Positions 1 through 7,353 of a stretch of 16,802 bases of DNA are shown one piece after another. The stretch covers positions 1 to 16,802 of the forward strand of contig JAAXZP010000256.1 of NCBI GenBank assembly GCA_012719815.1, given 5' to 3'. The DNA is from Christensenellaceae bacterium (GTDB lineage: Bacteria > Bacillota > Clostridia > Christensenellales > SZUA-584). The notes under the pieces are model-generated. The model was not told the origin of the DNA, searched no databases, and saw nothing but the letters and a program-made list of their open reading frames with translations. A program made the translations under genes and the position numbers. The stretch's first letter is position 1; each line of letters begins with the position of its first letter.

Positions 1-1
1 C

Positions 2-1096
2 CCGAAGGAGCGTGTGTCCCGCCTGAGCGTGGCTAAAAAGCAAATCATTGAGATCGCCAAAGCCGTCGCGTCGGACGCGGATATCATCATCATGGATGAG
101 CCCACTGCAGCGCTGTCGGAAGGGGAGATCAAGAGGCTATTCTCCATTGTGAAAGGACTGAGCGAGCAGAACGTGACCGTCATCTACATATCGCACCGGC
201 TGGACGAGATATTCGAGCTGGGCGACTACGTGACGGTGATGCGGGACGGTAAGCAAATTGCAACCAAGCCGCTATCCGAAGTGAAAGACCGCATGGAGCT
301 TATCCGCATGATGATCGGCAAGACGGTGATGGAGTCCTATGTGCCTCGGGAGAACCGTTCGGATGAGGTGCTGCTTCGGGTGAAAAACCTCTCCAATCAC
401 AAGCTCCGCAATATCTCTTTCGATGTGAAAAAGGGCGAGATCGTGGGCTTCTACGGGCTGGTGGGTTCCGGCAAGACGGAACTGGCCCGCGCGATATTCG
501 GCGCGGACAGTTACACCGGGCAGGTCAAGTTTGCCGGAAAGAAGCTGGGCCAGTCGCCCGCAAAATCGATTAAAGCGGGCATTGCGTTCGTGCCCGAAGA
601 GCGGCGCACGCAGGGGCTTTTCACGCTGCTGACCATCCGCCGCAACATTCCGGTCATGAACATGAAGAAAATCTCCCGCGGCGGGCTCATCAGCGTTGCC
701 AAGGAGAAAGCCGCTGCCCGCGAATACATCGAAAAACTGGACATCAAGACAGACACCATGGAGAAAGAGACGGCGAAGCTATCGGGCGGCAACCAGCAAA
801 AAGTGGTGTTCTCCAAATGCCTGTTTGCGGACGCGTCGCTGCTGCTGCTGGACGAACCCACGCGCGGCATAGACGTGGGTGCGAAATCCGAGATATACCA
901 TATCATTCGGGAGCTGGCTCAGGAGGGCAAATCCATTCTGTTCTTCTCGTCCGAGCTGCCTGAAATACTGAATTCCTGCGACCGCATTTTCCTGCTGTAT
1001 GAGGGCGAGATAAGAGCCGAGATAGAAAACGGCCAGGAAATCGACGCGCAGAAGATCATCCATATTTGCACTGGGGGGGTGTGTGACGGTGAATAA
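2..1096 (+). CDS. Sugar ABC transporter ATP-binding protein, RbsA/MglA type (5' end outside window)
   Basis: ATPase of a ribose/galactose-type ABC importer, acting on the inner face of the membrane. These proteins are fused double ATPases of about 500 residues; only the last ~365 codons are here, because the frame is open to the left edge. The GTG at 14 is an internal codon, not the start. The visible part opens inside the first ATPase domain (LSVAKKQIIEIAKA signature region, then Walker B IIIMDEPTAAL and the ISHR switch histidine). The second domain is complete: Walker A GLVGSGKTEL, signature LSGGNQQKV, Walker B LLLLDEPTRGIDVG. First-domain Walker A lies outside the window. It overlaps the next gene by 14 nt, so the two are translationally coupled. 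The substrate cannot be read from this subunit; the downstream pentose genes suggest a pentose or pentitol (inference). Confidence 0.95.
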   Translation, partial: PKERVSRLSVAKKQIIEIAKAVASDADIIIMDEPTAALSEGEIKRLFSIVKGLSEQNVTVIYISHRLDEIFELGDYVTVMRDGKQIATKPLSEVKDRMELIRMMIGKTVMESYVPRENRSDEVLLRVKNLSNHKLRNISFDVKKGEIVGFYGLVGSGKTELARAIFGADSYTGQVKFAGKKLGQSPAKSIKAGIAFVPEERRTQGLFTLLTIRRNIPVMNMKKISRGGLISVAKEKAAAREYIEKLDIKTDTMEKETAKLSGGNQQKVVFSKCLFADASLLLLDEPTRGIDVGAKSEIYHIIRELAQEGKSILFFSSELPEILNSCDRIFLLYEGEIRAEIENGQEIDAQKIIHICTGGVCDGE

Positions 1097-2102
1097 GCGG
1101 ATCGACCTGTTGGGCAGAGGAAAGATGAGCAACGAATCGTTTATCAACCTCTCCATGCTGGTGGTGCTGATCGTCGCGTTTGCGCTGGCGAGCATCTGCA
1201 TACCGAGATACTTCTCGATGGACATTGTGCTGAACCTTCTGGCCAACAACTGGTACATCGTGATACTCGGCATCGGCGTGACGTTTCTGCTGATTACCGG
1301 CAATTTCGACATGTCGGTGGGCGGCATCATCGCGATGTCCGGTGCGCTGTCGGCGTATTTCTGCCAGACCCAGCAGGAAGGCTTCTCGGAGCTGGCCACC
1401 GGCCTTGGCATGGACTACGGCGTCAGCGTAGTGCTGGCGCTGCTGGGCAGCCTGGTGATCGGCGCGATCAACGCGTTCTTTATCGCCAAGCTGAAGGTGG
1501 CTTCCATCATCGTGACGCTGGGCACCATGTCGATAGCGCGCGGCGTGGCGGAAGTGCTGACCCAGGGGGCGCAGCGCAGCGCGGGCCTGCCGGATATTTA
1601 CGGCGTGGTGGGCAACTGGACGCTGTTTGGCCCCATCAAGATTGCGGTGGTTATCGCGCTGGTGCTGGTACTGCTCGCTTTGTTTGTGGAAAAAAAGACG
1701 ACGTTCGGCCGGCGGACTTACCTTATCGGCGCGAACCAGCAGGCGGCACGCCTGTCGGGCATCAAGGTGGAACGGCATATCACGCTGCTTTACCTGTTAA
1801 GCTCACTGCTGGCCGGCATAACGGGCATCATACTCGCGTCCGAGAGCCGGGCGGCGATATCTACCCGCGGAGAAGGATTTGAGTTTAACGCGCTGGTGGT
1901 GACGCTGCTGGGCGGTACGAGCATCAACGGCGGTTTCGGTTCGGTGGCGGGCACCGTGGTGGGCGCGTTCATACTCGGCGTCATCGCTTCGGCGGCAACC
2001 AGCCTGCTGCTCCGGCCTGAATGGCAGTTCATATTGAAGGGCGTGGTGACCTTCTTTGCGATACTGGCGCAAAGATATGCCCTTGACAAACGCAACGCGT
2101 GA
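1083..2102 (+). CDS. Sugar ABC transporter permease, RbsC type (first of two)
   Basis: Membrane permease of the RbsC/XylH/AraH family (BPD_transp_2). The 339-residue product is a normal length for the family and has many hydrophobic segments, starting about residues 22-42. The family landmark TGNFDMSVGGI is present, as is a late cytoplasmic loop of the type GANQQAARLSGI and the GGTSINGGFGSV segment. The start is uncertain. GTG at 1083 follows a seven-G run that could act as a ribosome binding site and overlaps the ATPase end. GTG at 1089 or ATG at 1125, which follows AGAGGA, are alternatives that would shorten the cytoplasmic N-terminus by 2 or 14 residues. Belongs to the same operon as the ATPase and the second permease. 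Confidence 0.93.
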   Translation: MTVNKRIDLLGRGKMSNESFINLSMLVVLIVAFALASICIPRYFSMDIVLNLLANNWYIVILGIGVTFLLITGNFDMSVGGIIAMSGALSAYFCQTQQEGFSELATGLGMDYGVSVVLALLGSLVIGAINAFFIAKLKVASIIVTLGTMSIARGVAEVLTQGAQRSAGLPDIYGVVGNWTLFGPIKIAVVIALVLVLLALFVEKKTTFGRRTYLIGANQQAARLSGIKVERHITLLYLLSSLLAGITGIILASESRAAISTRGEGFEFNALVVTLLGGTSINGGFGSVAGTVVGAFILGVIASAATSLLLRPEWQFILKGVVTFFAILAQRYALDKRNA

Positions 2103-2120
2103 CGCCGGAGGTGATCAGGA

Positions 2121-3170
2121 ATGAGTAAGGATAAGGTGAGCATCATGGAGAATAAGGGTATCGCGCCGGACCGCAGGCGTTTTACGAGCCGGCACATCAT
2201 CAAGAGCGTGTACGTGTATGCCATACTGGTACTGGTTGTGCTGGTGCTGAGCTTACTTAAAGGAGAGATGTTCCAGAGGGGCAATTTCCTCTTCTGGGAC
2301 AACATCACCAACGTGCTGCGGCTGTCGGTGCCGATACTGATTATCAGCGGCGGTTTTACACTGATCATGATATCCGGTAACATCGACCTGTCGGTGGGCA
2401 GCATACTGAGCCTGACCACGGTCGTCTACGCGATTCTTGTGCGCGACGGGTTCGGTTTTGTGGCTGCGTTTTTCCTGACCGCGGCGCTGGGCGTGGTGCT
2501 GGGCTTCATCAACGGCTGGCTGGTGATGAAGATGCGCATTACGCCGGTTATCGCCACGCTGATTACGATGAACGTATACCAGGGCGTGGCCCGTTATCTG
2601 GTACCCGAAGGCGTTTCGGCCATCAAGAGCGACGACTTGCACAAAATGCCCGAGTGGATAGGCGAATTTGCCCGCAATGAGGTCATCCCGGGCACCGGCC
2701 TGTCGTGGGCACTGATCATGACCATTGTGATCATCGTCCTGCTGGTGATTGTGCAGCGCTATACGGTACTGGGCAAATACGTGGCCGCGGTGGGCGGCAA
2801 CAGGACGGCAGCGGAGCTGTCGGGCATCAACGCCGTCAAGGTGGTCTGGGGCGTATACGTGCTGCTGGGCGTGCTGTCCGCGCTGTCGGGCGTGGCTCGC
2901 GGCAGCTATCTGACGATCGGCGAGCCGTATACCGGAGCCGGTACGGAGACGCAGGCCATTATCGCGGTGCTGCTGGGCGGCACAGCGTTCACGGGCGGCG
3001 AAGGCTCGGTTATAAAGTCTGTGATCGGCGCGCTGATTATCGCGTGCCTGACGCTGGGCTTAAAATCGGTGATAGCGCCTTACTGGCAGTCGCTTGCGAT
3101 CGGCGTGGTGCTGGTGCTGGCGGTGGCGCTCAACCATGTGCTGTCCAAGGAGAAATTAGCGGCCGAGTAA
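2121..3170 (+). CDS. Sugar ABC transporter permease, RbsC type (second of two)
   Basis: Second membrane permease of the same importer, 349 residues, RbsC/BPD_transp_2 family. It starts at ATG 2121 behind a strong GGAGGTGAT site (2107-2115), 18 nt after the first permease. It has a hydrophilic N-terminus of about 28 residues, then a membrane segment and the family motif SGNIDLSVGSIL, followed by the GGNRTAAELSGI loop and LLGGTAFTGGEGSV. The two permeases are similar but not near-identical, so the channel is probably a heterodimer. No periplasmic-type sugar-binding protein lies downstream, so it should be encoded to the left of the window. The gene is convergent with the foldase gene and ends 25 nt before the hairpin that terminates the latter. 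Confidence 0.94.
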   Translation: MSKDKVSIMENKGIAPDRRRFTSRHIIKSVYVYAILVLVVLVLSLLKGEMFQRGNFLFWDNITNVLRLSVPILIISGGFTLIMISGNIDLSVGSILSLTTVVYAILVRDGFGFVAAFFLTAALGVVLGFINGWLVMKMRITPVIATLITMNVYQGVARYLVPEGVSAIKSDDLHKMPEWIGEFARNEVIPGTGLSWALIMTIVIIVLLVIVQRYTVLGKYVAAVGGNRTAAELSGINAVKVVWGVYVLLGVLSALSGVARGSYLTIGEPYTGAGTETQAIIAVLLGGTAFTGGEGSVIKSVIGALIIACLTLGLKSVIAPYWQSLAIGVVLVLAVALNHVLSKEKLAAE

Positions 3171-3195
3171 CCGGCGGCGCATGTCGCCAAAGCGC

Positions 3196-3232
3196 AAAAA
3201 AGCCTCCCCCGGCACTGCGGCGCGGGAGAGGC
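3196..3232 (-). terminator. Rho-independent terminator of the foldase gene
   Basis: Read on the minus strand, this is a 10-bp GC-rich stem (arms 3223-3232 and 3202-3211, all paired with one G-U wobble) with an 11-nt loop, followed by six T (plus-strand AAAAAA at 3196-3201). It lies 16 nt beyond the foldase stop. On the plus strand the hairpin has one C-A mismatch and no T run after it, so it is a weaker stop for the transporter operon. Confidence 0.85.
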
Positions 3233-3247
3233 GGGAACCCTGAAAGT

Positions 3248-4489
3248 TTAATACCGGTCGGGATACATCTTGAGCTTGCCGGCATTCTGGGCCTCTTCGA
3301 GCCAGCCGCTGGTTATCTCCGACCACTTGGCTTCCTGCTCGCTGGCGAGAAGATTGGACTTTAATGTGTCCTTCACCTCGTCAAACGGCACAGGCCCCGC
3401 CAGCAGCTTTTCGCAGCGGATGATATAGCAGCCGGAGTAGGTGGTGATGGTGGTGTAGTCGCCCACGGCGTTCAGTTTGGCCACGGCGTCGAGATATCCG
3501 GGGATGATCACATCGGTGCTGTATGGGCCGACCACCTGACCCTCGGAATGAGCTGGTTCGAGGTTCATGTTGGCGTCCGAGTTGTATTCGTCGATCAGCG
3601 CGGTAAAGTCCTCACCGGCTTTCATCCTGGCGACCACCTCGTCCACCTTGGGCTGTATGGTGGGCAGCGCGTCCGCGATGATTTTGTCGTATTCGGTGTT
3701 ATCGCCGGTCGCTGAGTAAGCCTTCAGCGCTTTGGACTTGGTGTCTTCGTCGAAGGCGATGAGGATGTGGCGGACCTTCATATAGCCCTCGGGATAATAA
3801 AGTATGGTGCTGCCCAGGGATTCCTGCAGCGAGAAGTTTTTTGGGTCCTGCTCGATGTTGCCCTTTTGGATTTCAAGCGTGGCCTCATAGTTGCTCCGCA
3901 CTCTCTCGTCGGTGACAGTGACGTCCTTGATAAAGTGCTCCTTGACCGTGGTGAGTATGGTCTGCTTGACAAGATCGTCGCGCAGGGTCTCCAGGTCATA
4001 GCCGGCCGAGTTCAGGTAGTTCTCCACCAGCTTCTGATACTCGGTATCGTAGTCGAGGGAGGGGTCTTCTTCCACAGCCGCCTGCGCAACAGGGGCGAAC
4101 ATCGACTCCAGCGTGGACATTGTCGAGTTGTAGGCTTCGTCGATATTGGCCTGCTGCTCGTCGGTCAGCTGATCCAGCCCCAGTTCCTTGGCTTTGTCCA
4201 GCGCGATCAGGTTGGCGGCGCATTGCTTGATGAACGATTCCTTGAACTGCTTCCAGGTGTCGTCGCCCAGGCTCTTGATAGAGTCAATGCTGCTGGAGGT
4301 GGTAGCCAAATACTGGGTCATTTGTTTGGTGACATCGCCTTTGGTGACAGCAGTGCCGTTGTACTCGATAATCGTTTTGCTGTTTTCGAGCTGCTCGGCC
4401 AACTCCTCGTCCTTCTCGATCAGGCTGCAGCCGCCGAATATCAGCAGCAGCAGGCCCAGCGCCAAAGCAATTATTTTTCTGAGGATCAT
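3248..4489 (-). CDS. Lipoprotein peptidyl-prolyl isomerase / foldase, PrsA-SurA type
   Basis: Predicted extracytoplasmic folding factor of 413 residues. The N-terminus is a lipoprotein signal: basic start (MILRK), hydrophobic stretch 6-18, and lipobox FGGC with the lipidated cysteine at residue 21. A SurA_N-like helical chaperone region follows (about 35-230). A parvulin-type (PpiC) rotamase domain starts near residue 237 with KVRHILIAF and ends with the GCYIIRCEKL strand. The rotamase domain has an insertion of about 35 residues after the first strand (SKALKAYSATGDNTEYDK and following). The start is ATG 4489 behind AAAGGAG, with a rather long spacing of about 12 nt. It is a single gene with its own terminator, divergent from the pentose operon, and probably a housekeeping gene unrelated to the sugar genes. 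Confidence 0.9.
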   Translation of the reverse strand: MILRKIIALALGLLLLIFGGCSLIEKDEELAEQLENSKTIIEYNGTAVTKGDVTKQMTQYLATTSSSIDSIKSLGDDTWKQFKESFIKQCAANLIALDKAKELGLDQLTDEQQANIDEAYNSTMSTLESMFAPVAQAAVEEDPSLDYDTEYQKLVENYLNSAGYDLETLRDDLVKQTILTTVKEHFIKDVTVTDERVRSNYEATLEIQKGNIEQDPKNFSLQESLGSTILYYPEGYMKVRHILIAFDEDTKSKALKAYSATGDNTEYDKIIADALPTIQPKVDEVVARMKAGEDFTALIDEYNSDANMNLEPAHSEGQVVGPYSTDVIIPGYLDAVAKLNAVGDYTTITTYSGCYIIRCEKLLAGPVPFDEVKDTLKSNLLASEQEAKWSEITSGWLEEAQNAGKLKMYPDRY

Positions 4490-4542
4490 ATATTACTTCT
4501 TCTCCTTTGTTCGGTGGGTCACCCGCAGGGTGTCCGAGAGCC

Positions 4543-4571
4543 ATTATACACCATTTGTCAAGCGTTGGACA
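4543..4571 (-). promoter_or_regulatory. Possible promoter of the foldase gene
   Basis: On the minus strand a perfect -10 TATAAT (4543-4548) lies 54 nt upstream of the foldase start. At a 17-nt spacing the -35 position reads TGTCCA (4566-4571), only 3 of 6 matches. A perfect TTGACA (4556-4561) is present but only 7 nt from the -10, so it cannot pair with it. Confidence 0.35.
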
Positions 4572-4630
4572 GGGGAAAAAAATTGGCTGGCTTTCAGGGA
4601 GTCCTTGTTTTAGATTGCGGCGAAGGGCGA

Positions 4631-4640
4631 AACAATTGTT
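4631..4640. promoter_or_regulatory. Palindrome AACAATTGTT, candidate operator 1 of the pentose operon
   Basis: Perfect 10-bp palindrome 11 nt upstream of the -35 of the pentose operon promoter. Its centre is 35 bp from the second palindrome (4665-4676), and both fit AACAWWTGTT. The SorC-family regulator at the end of the operon is the natural candidate ligand (inference). Confidence 0.4.
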
Positions 4641-4651
4641 AAGGAATATGT

Positions 4652-4680
4652 TTGACAAGTGTAATAACATATGTTAGAGT
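4652..4680 (+). promoter_or_regulatory. Sigma-70 type promoter of the pentose catabolic operon
   Basis: -35 TTGACA (4652-4657, perfect), 17-nt spacer, -10 TAGAGT (4675-4680, 4 of 6), 28 nt before the aldolase-family start codon. The spacer holds a palindrome that runs into the first two bases of the -10, so a protein bound there would block polymerase. Confidence 0.72.
4665..4676. promoter_or_regulatory. Palindrome TAACATATGTTA, candidate operator 2 within the promoter
   Basis: Perfect 12-bp palindrome between the -35 and -10 boxes, overlapping the -10 by two bases. The position is typical of a repressor site. It matches the AACAWWTGTT pattern also found at 4631-4640 and, degenerately, in the 14371-14453 region. 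Confidence 0.5.
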
Positions 4681-4708
4681 CATTACAGCAATACAGGAGG
4701 GTACAGCT

Positions 4709-5350
4709 ATGTATGAAAAGGAAAAACAGGCCGTTATCGACACGGCGCTTACGATAAAGGAATACGGTCTGGTGGCGCTGGCCGGAGGCAACGTCAGCAT
4801 GCGCCTGCCGAATGGGGATATACTGGTGACCCCCTCGGGCATGTATTACGAGACAATGAAGCCGGAAGACATCCTGCTTATGGATATAGATGGGAATATC
4901 AAGGAAGGCGTACTGAAGCCTTCAGTGGACACCGTGGCGCTGCTGTATATCTATAAACACATGCCGCATGTGAACGCCATCATCCATACGCACCAGGTGT
5001 ACGCCACAGCGGTGGGCCTCATCGAAGACAAGCTGCCGGCGGTTACGACAACGCTTTCCAACGTGACGCTGGGCGAAGTGAACGTGGCGCCTTACAGCTC
5101 GCCGGCGAGTCTCAACATGGGTATCGAGACGGTGAAGCATATCGGCAACCGGCGCGCGGTGATACTCAAGCACCACGGGGTGGTAACGGTGGGTGCCAAC
5201 CTGAAGGAAGCGATGTATGCCGCCATCTATATGGAGGAGACGGCAAAGGCGTATCTGGCGGCCAAGGCTGCGGGCGTACCCGCCTGTCTGACACAGGAGC
5301 AGTCCGACCATGCGGCGGAGATATTCAAGGACGTGGGGCAGGGCCGATAG
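4709..5350 (+). CDS. Class II aldolase/adducin-family sugar-phosphate enzyme (FucA/AraD type)
   Basis: Cytoplasmic zinc enzyme family containing L-fuculose-1-phosphate aldolase and L-ribulose-5-phosphate 4-epimerase. The start is ATG 4709 behind AGGAGGG (4695-4701); an in-frame ATG at 4652 lies in the promoter and is rejected. At 213 residues it has the length of FucA rather than AraD (~231). Metal ligands are visible: H93 and H95 (IIHTHQVY) and H156 (LKHHGVV), with GGNVS at 26-30 and TPSG at 41-44. The position of the FucA catalytic Glu (SSEW) is Asp74 (PSVDT), as in AraD (PSSDT). The tyrosine expected near the C-terminus of FucA is Val209, and the AraD catalytic Asp of the TTHAD segment appears to be Asn here (TTLSN). 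The context, next to L-xylulose-5-phosphate 3-epimerase and LyxK-like kinase, fits either 4-epimerase or aldolase. I do not choose between them. Confidence 0.85.
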   Translation: MYEKEKQAVIDTALTIKEYGLVALAGGNVSMRLPNGDILVTPSGMYYETMKPEDILLMDIDGNIKEGVLKPSVDTVALLYIYKHMPHVNAIIHTHQVYATAVGLIEDKLPAVTTTLSNVTLGEVNVAPYSSPASLNMGIETVKHIGNRRAVILKHHGVVTVGANLKEAMYAAIYMEETAKAYLAAKAAGVPACLTQEQSDHAAEIFKDVGQGR

Positions 5351-5392
5351 AGCGGATTTCGCAGCAGCTTTTTGAAGAAAGGGGTTTCTTTT

Positions 5393-6286
5393 GTGACGAG
5401 AATCAACGGCTGCCTTTTGGGCCTTTATGAAAAAGCTCTGCCTGCCGACATGACGTGGGATGAGCGCCTCAAGGCCGCGAAAAAGGCGGGTTATGATTTT
5501 CTGGAGATCAGCATAGATGAGTCGGACGAAAAGCTGGCGCGCGTCAAGTGGACGCCGGAGCAGCGCGACGAGCTGGTAGCCGCCGTGCGCCGCCAGCGCA
5601 TGCCGATACTGACCATGTGCCTTTCGGGCAACCGCCGTTTTCCCATAGGCTCTGAGGATGAGGAAGTGCGCGGGACCGGTATCCAGCTGATCCGGGACGC
5701 GGTGGATTTCTCGCTGGACGTTGGCATCCGCATCGTGCAGCTTGCGGGGTACGACGAGTATTACGGTACGCCCAACGCAAAGACGCGCGCGCTCTTCGGC
5801 GCCGCGCTGAATGAGGTGACGGAATATGCCGCGAGCCGCGGCGTGGTGCTCGCCATCGAGACGATGGATACCAATCTGATGGACTCCATCTCCAAAGTGA
5901 TGCGGTATATCCGCAGGGTGGGTGCGCCGTATCTGAACGTTTATCCGGATGTGGGCAATCTGACGTCGATGGGTCGGAACTCCGCGCGCGATTTTAAAAG
6001 CGGCCGTGACCATATTGTGGCCATCCACCTCAAGGACACGATACCCGGCAAAACGCGCGACATACCCTACGGGCAGGGCACGGTGGATTTCGTCCGCTTC
6101 TTTAAGCTATTGAGGCAGATGCGCTACCGCGGGCTGCTGGTGGCCGAGATGTGGGCGACGGACGACAGGGAGGCCTCCATCGAATATGTGGCGCAGGCGC
6201 GGGAGTTTCTGCTCGCGAAATACAACGACGCCTGCGGGCCGCATCATAGCGTGACGTTTGATCAGGGGACTGCCGTTAATCAATAA
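5393..6286 (+). CDS. ulaE: L-xylulose-5-phosphate 3-epimerase, UlaE/SgbU type
   Basis: Interconverts L-xylulose-5-phosphate and L-ribulose-5-phosphate in the cytoplasm. The 297-residue product matches E. coli UlaE/SgbU closely from memory: LGLYEKALP near the start, CLSGNRRFPIGSED, VGIRIVQLAGYDEYY, YPDVGNL, IVAIHLKDT. It is a TIM-barrel metal enzyme, and the four conserved residues are all present: E156, D186, H212 and E252, each one higher than the E. coli numbers. The start is GTG 5393 behind AAAGGGG. An upstream in-frame TTG (5372) would add residues absent from the family and place the ribosome site inside the gene. It lies 42 nt after the aldolase-family gene, in the same operon. Confidence 0.92.
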   Translation: MTRINGCLLGLYEKALPADMTWDERLKAAKKAGYDFLEISIDESDEKLARVKWTPEQRDELVAAVRRQRMPILTMCLSGNRRFPIGSEDEEVRGTGIQLIRDAVDFSLDVGIRIVQLAGYDEYYGTPNAKTRALFGAALNEVTEYAASRGVVLAIETMDTNLMDSISKVMRYIRRVGAPYLNVYPDVGNLTSMGRNSARDFKSGRDHIVAIHLKDTIPGKTRDIPYGQGTVDFVRFFKLLRQMRYRGLLVAEMWATDDREASIEYVAQAREFLLAKYNDACGPHHSVTFDQGTAVNQ

Positions 6287-6293
6287 AAATTTA

Positions 6294-6379
6294 CTTTCTG
6301 TCGATATGGCTTTGTGATAAAATGGGCGTACGCTGACAAAGCGTGGCTTTGGAAGGCGTATACTCTTTATCGCAGAAAG
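6294..6379 (+). repeat. Nested inverted repeat in the epimerase-E1 alpha gap, covering the E1 alpha ribosome site
   Basis: The outer arms 6294-6306 and 6368-6379 form 12 base pairs with one bulged base (U6301). The right arm contains part of the AAAGG ribosome binding site of the next gene (6376-6380). Inside it, GCTTTGT (6309-6315) pairs with ACAAAGC (6336-6342). In a transcript coming from the upstream promoter, this would hide the E1 alpha ribosome site. A transcript starting near 6330 would lack the left arms. Confidence 0.55.
6315..6323 (+). promoter_or_regulatory. Possible internal extended -10 promoter before the E1 genes
   Basis: TAAAAT (6318-6323, 5 of 6) is preceded by TGA, giving an extended -10. 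The -35 region at 17 nt reads TTTCTG, a poor match. It lies in the 100-nt gap before the E1 alpha gene, the largest gap inside this operon. Tentative. Confidence 0.35.
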
Positions 6380-6386
6380 GATAAGC

Positions 6387-7340
6387 ATGGCCAATATCAG
6401 TAAGCTGGCTGAGATGTATAATAAAATGCTGCTGATACGCAGCTTTGAGGAAAAGGCGCTCTCCCTGTTCAAATCGGGCACCATGCATGGTACCATGCAC
6501 CCGTATATCGGAGAGGAAGCAACGGCTGTCGGCGTGTGCTGTGCGCTGGAGCCGCAGGATATCATATCCAGCACCCACCGCGGTCACGGGCATGTCATCG
6601 CGAAAGGCATCGACATAAACCGCATGATGGCGGAGTTCATGGGCAAACAGGACGGCTATTGCAGGGGCCGGGGCGGCTCCATGCATATCGCCGACATTGA
6701 GGGCGGCAACCTCGGCGCGAACGGCGTGGTGGGCGGCGGCATACCGCTCGCGGTGGGAGCGGGGCTTACGACGCTCATGAAGCGCATGAATCGCATCGTG
6801 GTGTGCTTTTTCGGGGACGGCGCAAGCAACGAAGGGGCGTTTCACGAATCGCTCAACCTCGCTTCCCTCTGGAAACTGCCGGTGCTGTTCGTCTGCGAGG
6901 ACAACAAGTACGGCATGTCGACACACCGCAGCCGTTCGATGGCGATCAGCGACATTTCAGTCCGCGCGGCGAGCTACGGCATGCCGGGCGAGACGGTGGA
7001 CGGCAACGACGCAATTGCGGTGTACGAAGCGGCCAAAAAGGCGCGGGCGTATGTGCGCAGCAGCGGGCCGATGCTGCTGGTGTGCGATACTTACCGCTAC
7101 TGCGGCCATTCCAAGAGCGACACCAACAAATACCGGACCGCGGAAGAGATTGAGGTTTGGAAGAAAAAAGACCCGATTGAGCGGATGCGCGCATATCTGA
7201 TAGACCGCGGGTTTTTTACGGCCGAGGAGCTGGATGCGATGGCCGAAGCCGCGCGGCAGCGCATTGAGGACGCGGTGGCGTTTGCGAACAACAGCCCGTA
7301 CCCTTCTCCCGACACAGTCGCGCAGGGCGTGTACGCATGA
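6387..7340 (+). CDS. Thiamine-diphosphate-dependent dehydrogenase E1 alpha subunit (acetoin/pyruvate dehydrogenase family)
   Basis: The 317-residue product has the full E1 alpha fold of the acetoin (AcoA), pyruvate and branched-chain 2-oxoacid dehydrogenases. Landmarks: YIGEEATAVG (about 37-46), HRGHGH, GRGGSMHIAD, the thiamine diphosphate/Mg motif starting GDGASNEG at 143 and closing at EDNKYG (N173), and the loop YRYCGHSKSDTNKYR. The first Asn of the usual NN pair is Asp. Length and layout fit short acetoin-type E1 alpha. The start is ATG 6387 behind AAAGG. The beta subunit follows 13 nt later. No E2 acyltransferase or E3 is encoded in the window, so the normal decarboxylate-and-transfer reaction cannot be completed by local genes. 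Position inside an L-xylulose operon suggests a carbonyl-carbon substrate derived from the sugar (inference); the substrate is unknown. Confidence 0.9.
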   Translation: MANISKLAEMYNKMLLIRSFEEKALSLFKSGTMHGTMHPYIGEEATAVGVCCALEPQDIISSTHRGHGHVIAKGIDINRMMAEFMGKQDGYCRGRGGSMHIADIEGGNLGANGVVGGGIPLAVGAGLTTLMKRMNRIVVCFFGDGASNEGAFHESLNLASLWKLPVLFVCEDNKYGMSTHRSRSMAISDISVRAASYGMPGETVDGNDAIAVYEAAKKARAYVRSSGPMLLVCDTYRYCGHSKSDTNKYRTAEEIEVWKKKDPIERMRAYLIDRGFFTAEELDAMAEAARQRIEDAVAFANNSPYPSPDTVAQGVYA

Positions 7341-7353
7341 AGGAGGCGGGCCT

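Noticed and set aside
14..1096. GTG at 14 as the true start of the ATPase gene
   Set aside because: The frame is open to the left edge, and the GTG lies inside the first ATPase domain, just before its signature, so the gene begins outside the window.
4543..4561. TTGACA next to TATAAT on the minus strand as a foldase promoter pair
   Set aside because: The two boxes are only 7 nt apart, so they cannot be used together.
3767..4642. Plus-strand open frame of 291 codons antisense to the foldase
   Set aside because: The foldase has a lipobox, ribosome site, PPIase domain and terminator. This frame is a Leu/Gly/Val-rich shadow that also runs over the promoter region.
4652..4708. Upstream ATG that would lengthen the aldolase-family protein by 19 residues
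   Set aside because: It lies on the -35 box of the promoter, and the AGGAGGG ribosome site points to ATG 4709.
4922..6028. Minus-strand open frame of 368 codons
   Set aside because: It lies entirely antisense to the well-supported aldolase-family and UlaE-type genes. Its His/Arg-rich composition is typical of a shadow frame in GC-rich DNA, and it has no ribosome site.
6294..6386. A metabolite-binding riboswitch (for example a TPP type) before the E1 genes
   Set aside because: The THI-box core motifs are not visible. Only simple nested helices are present.
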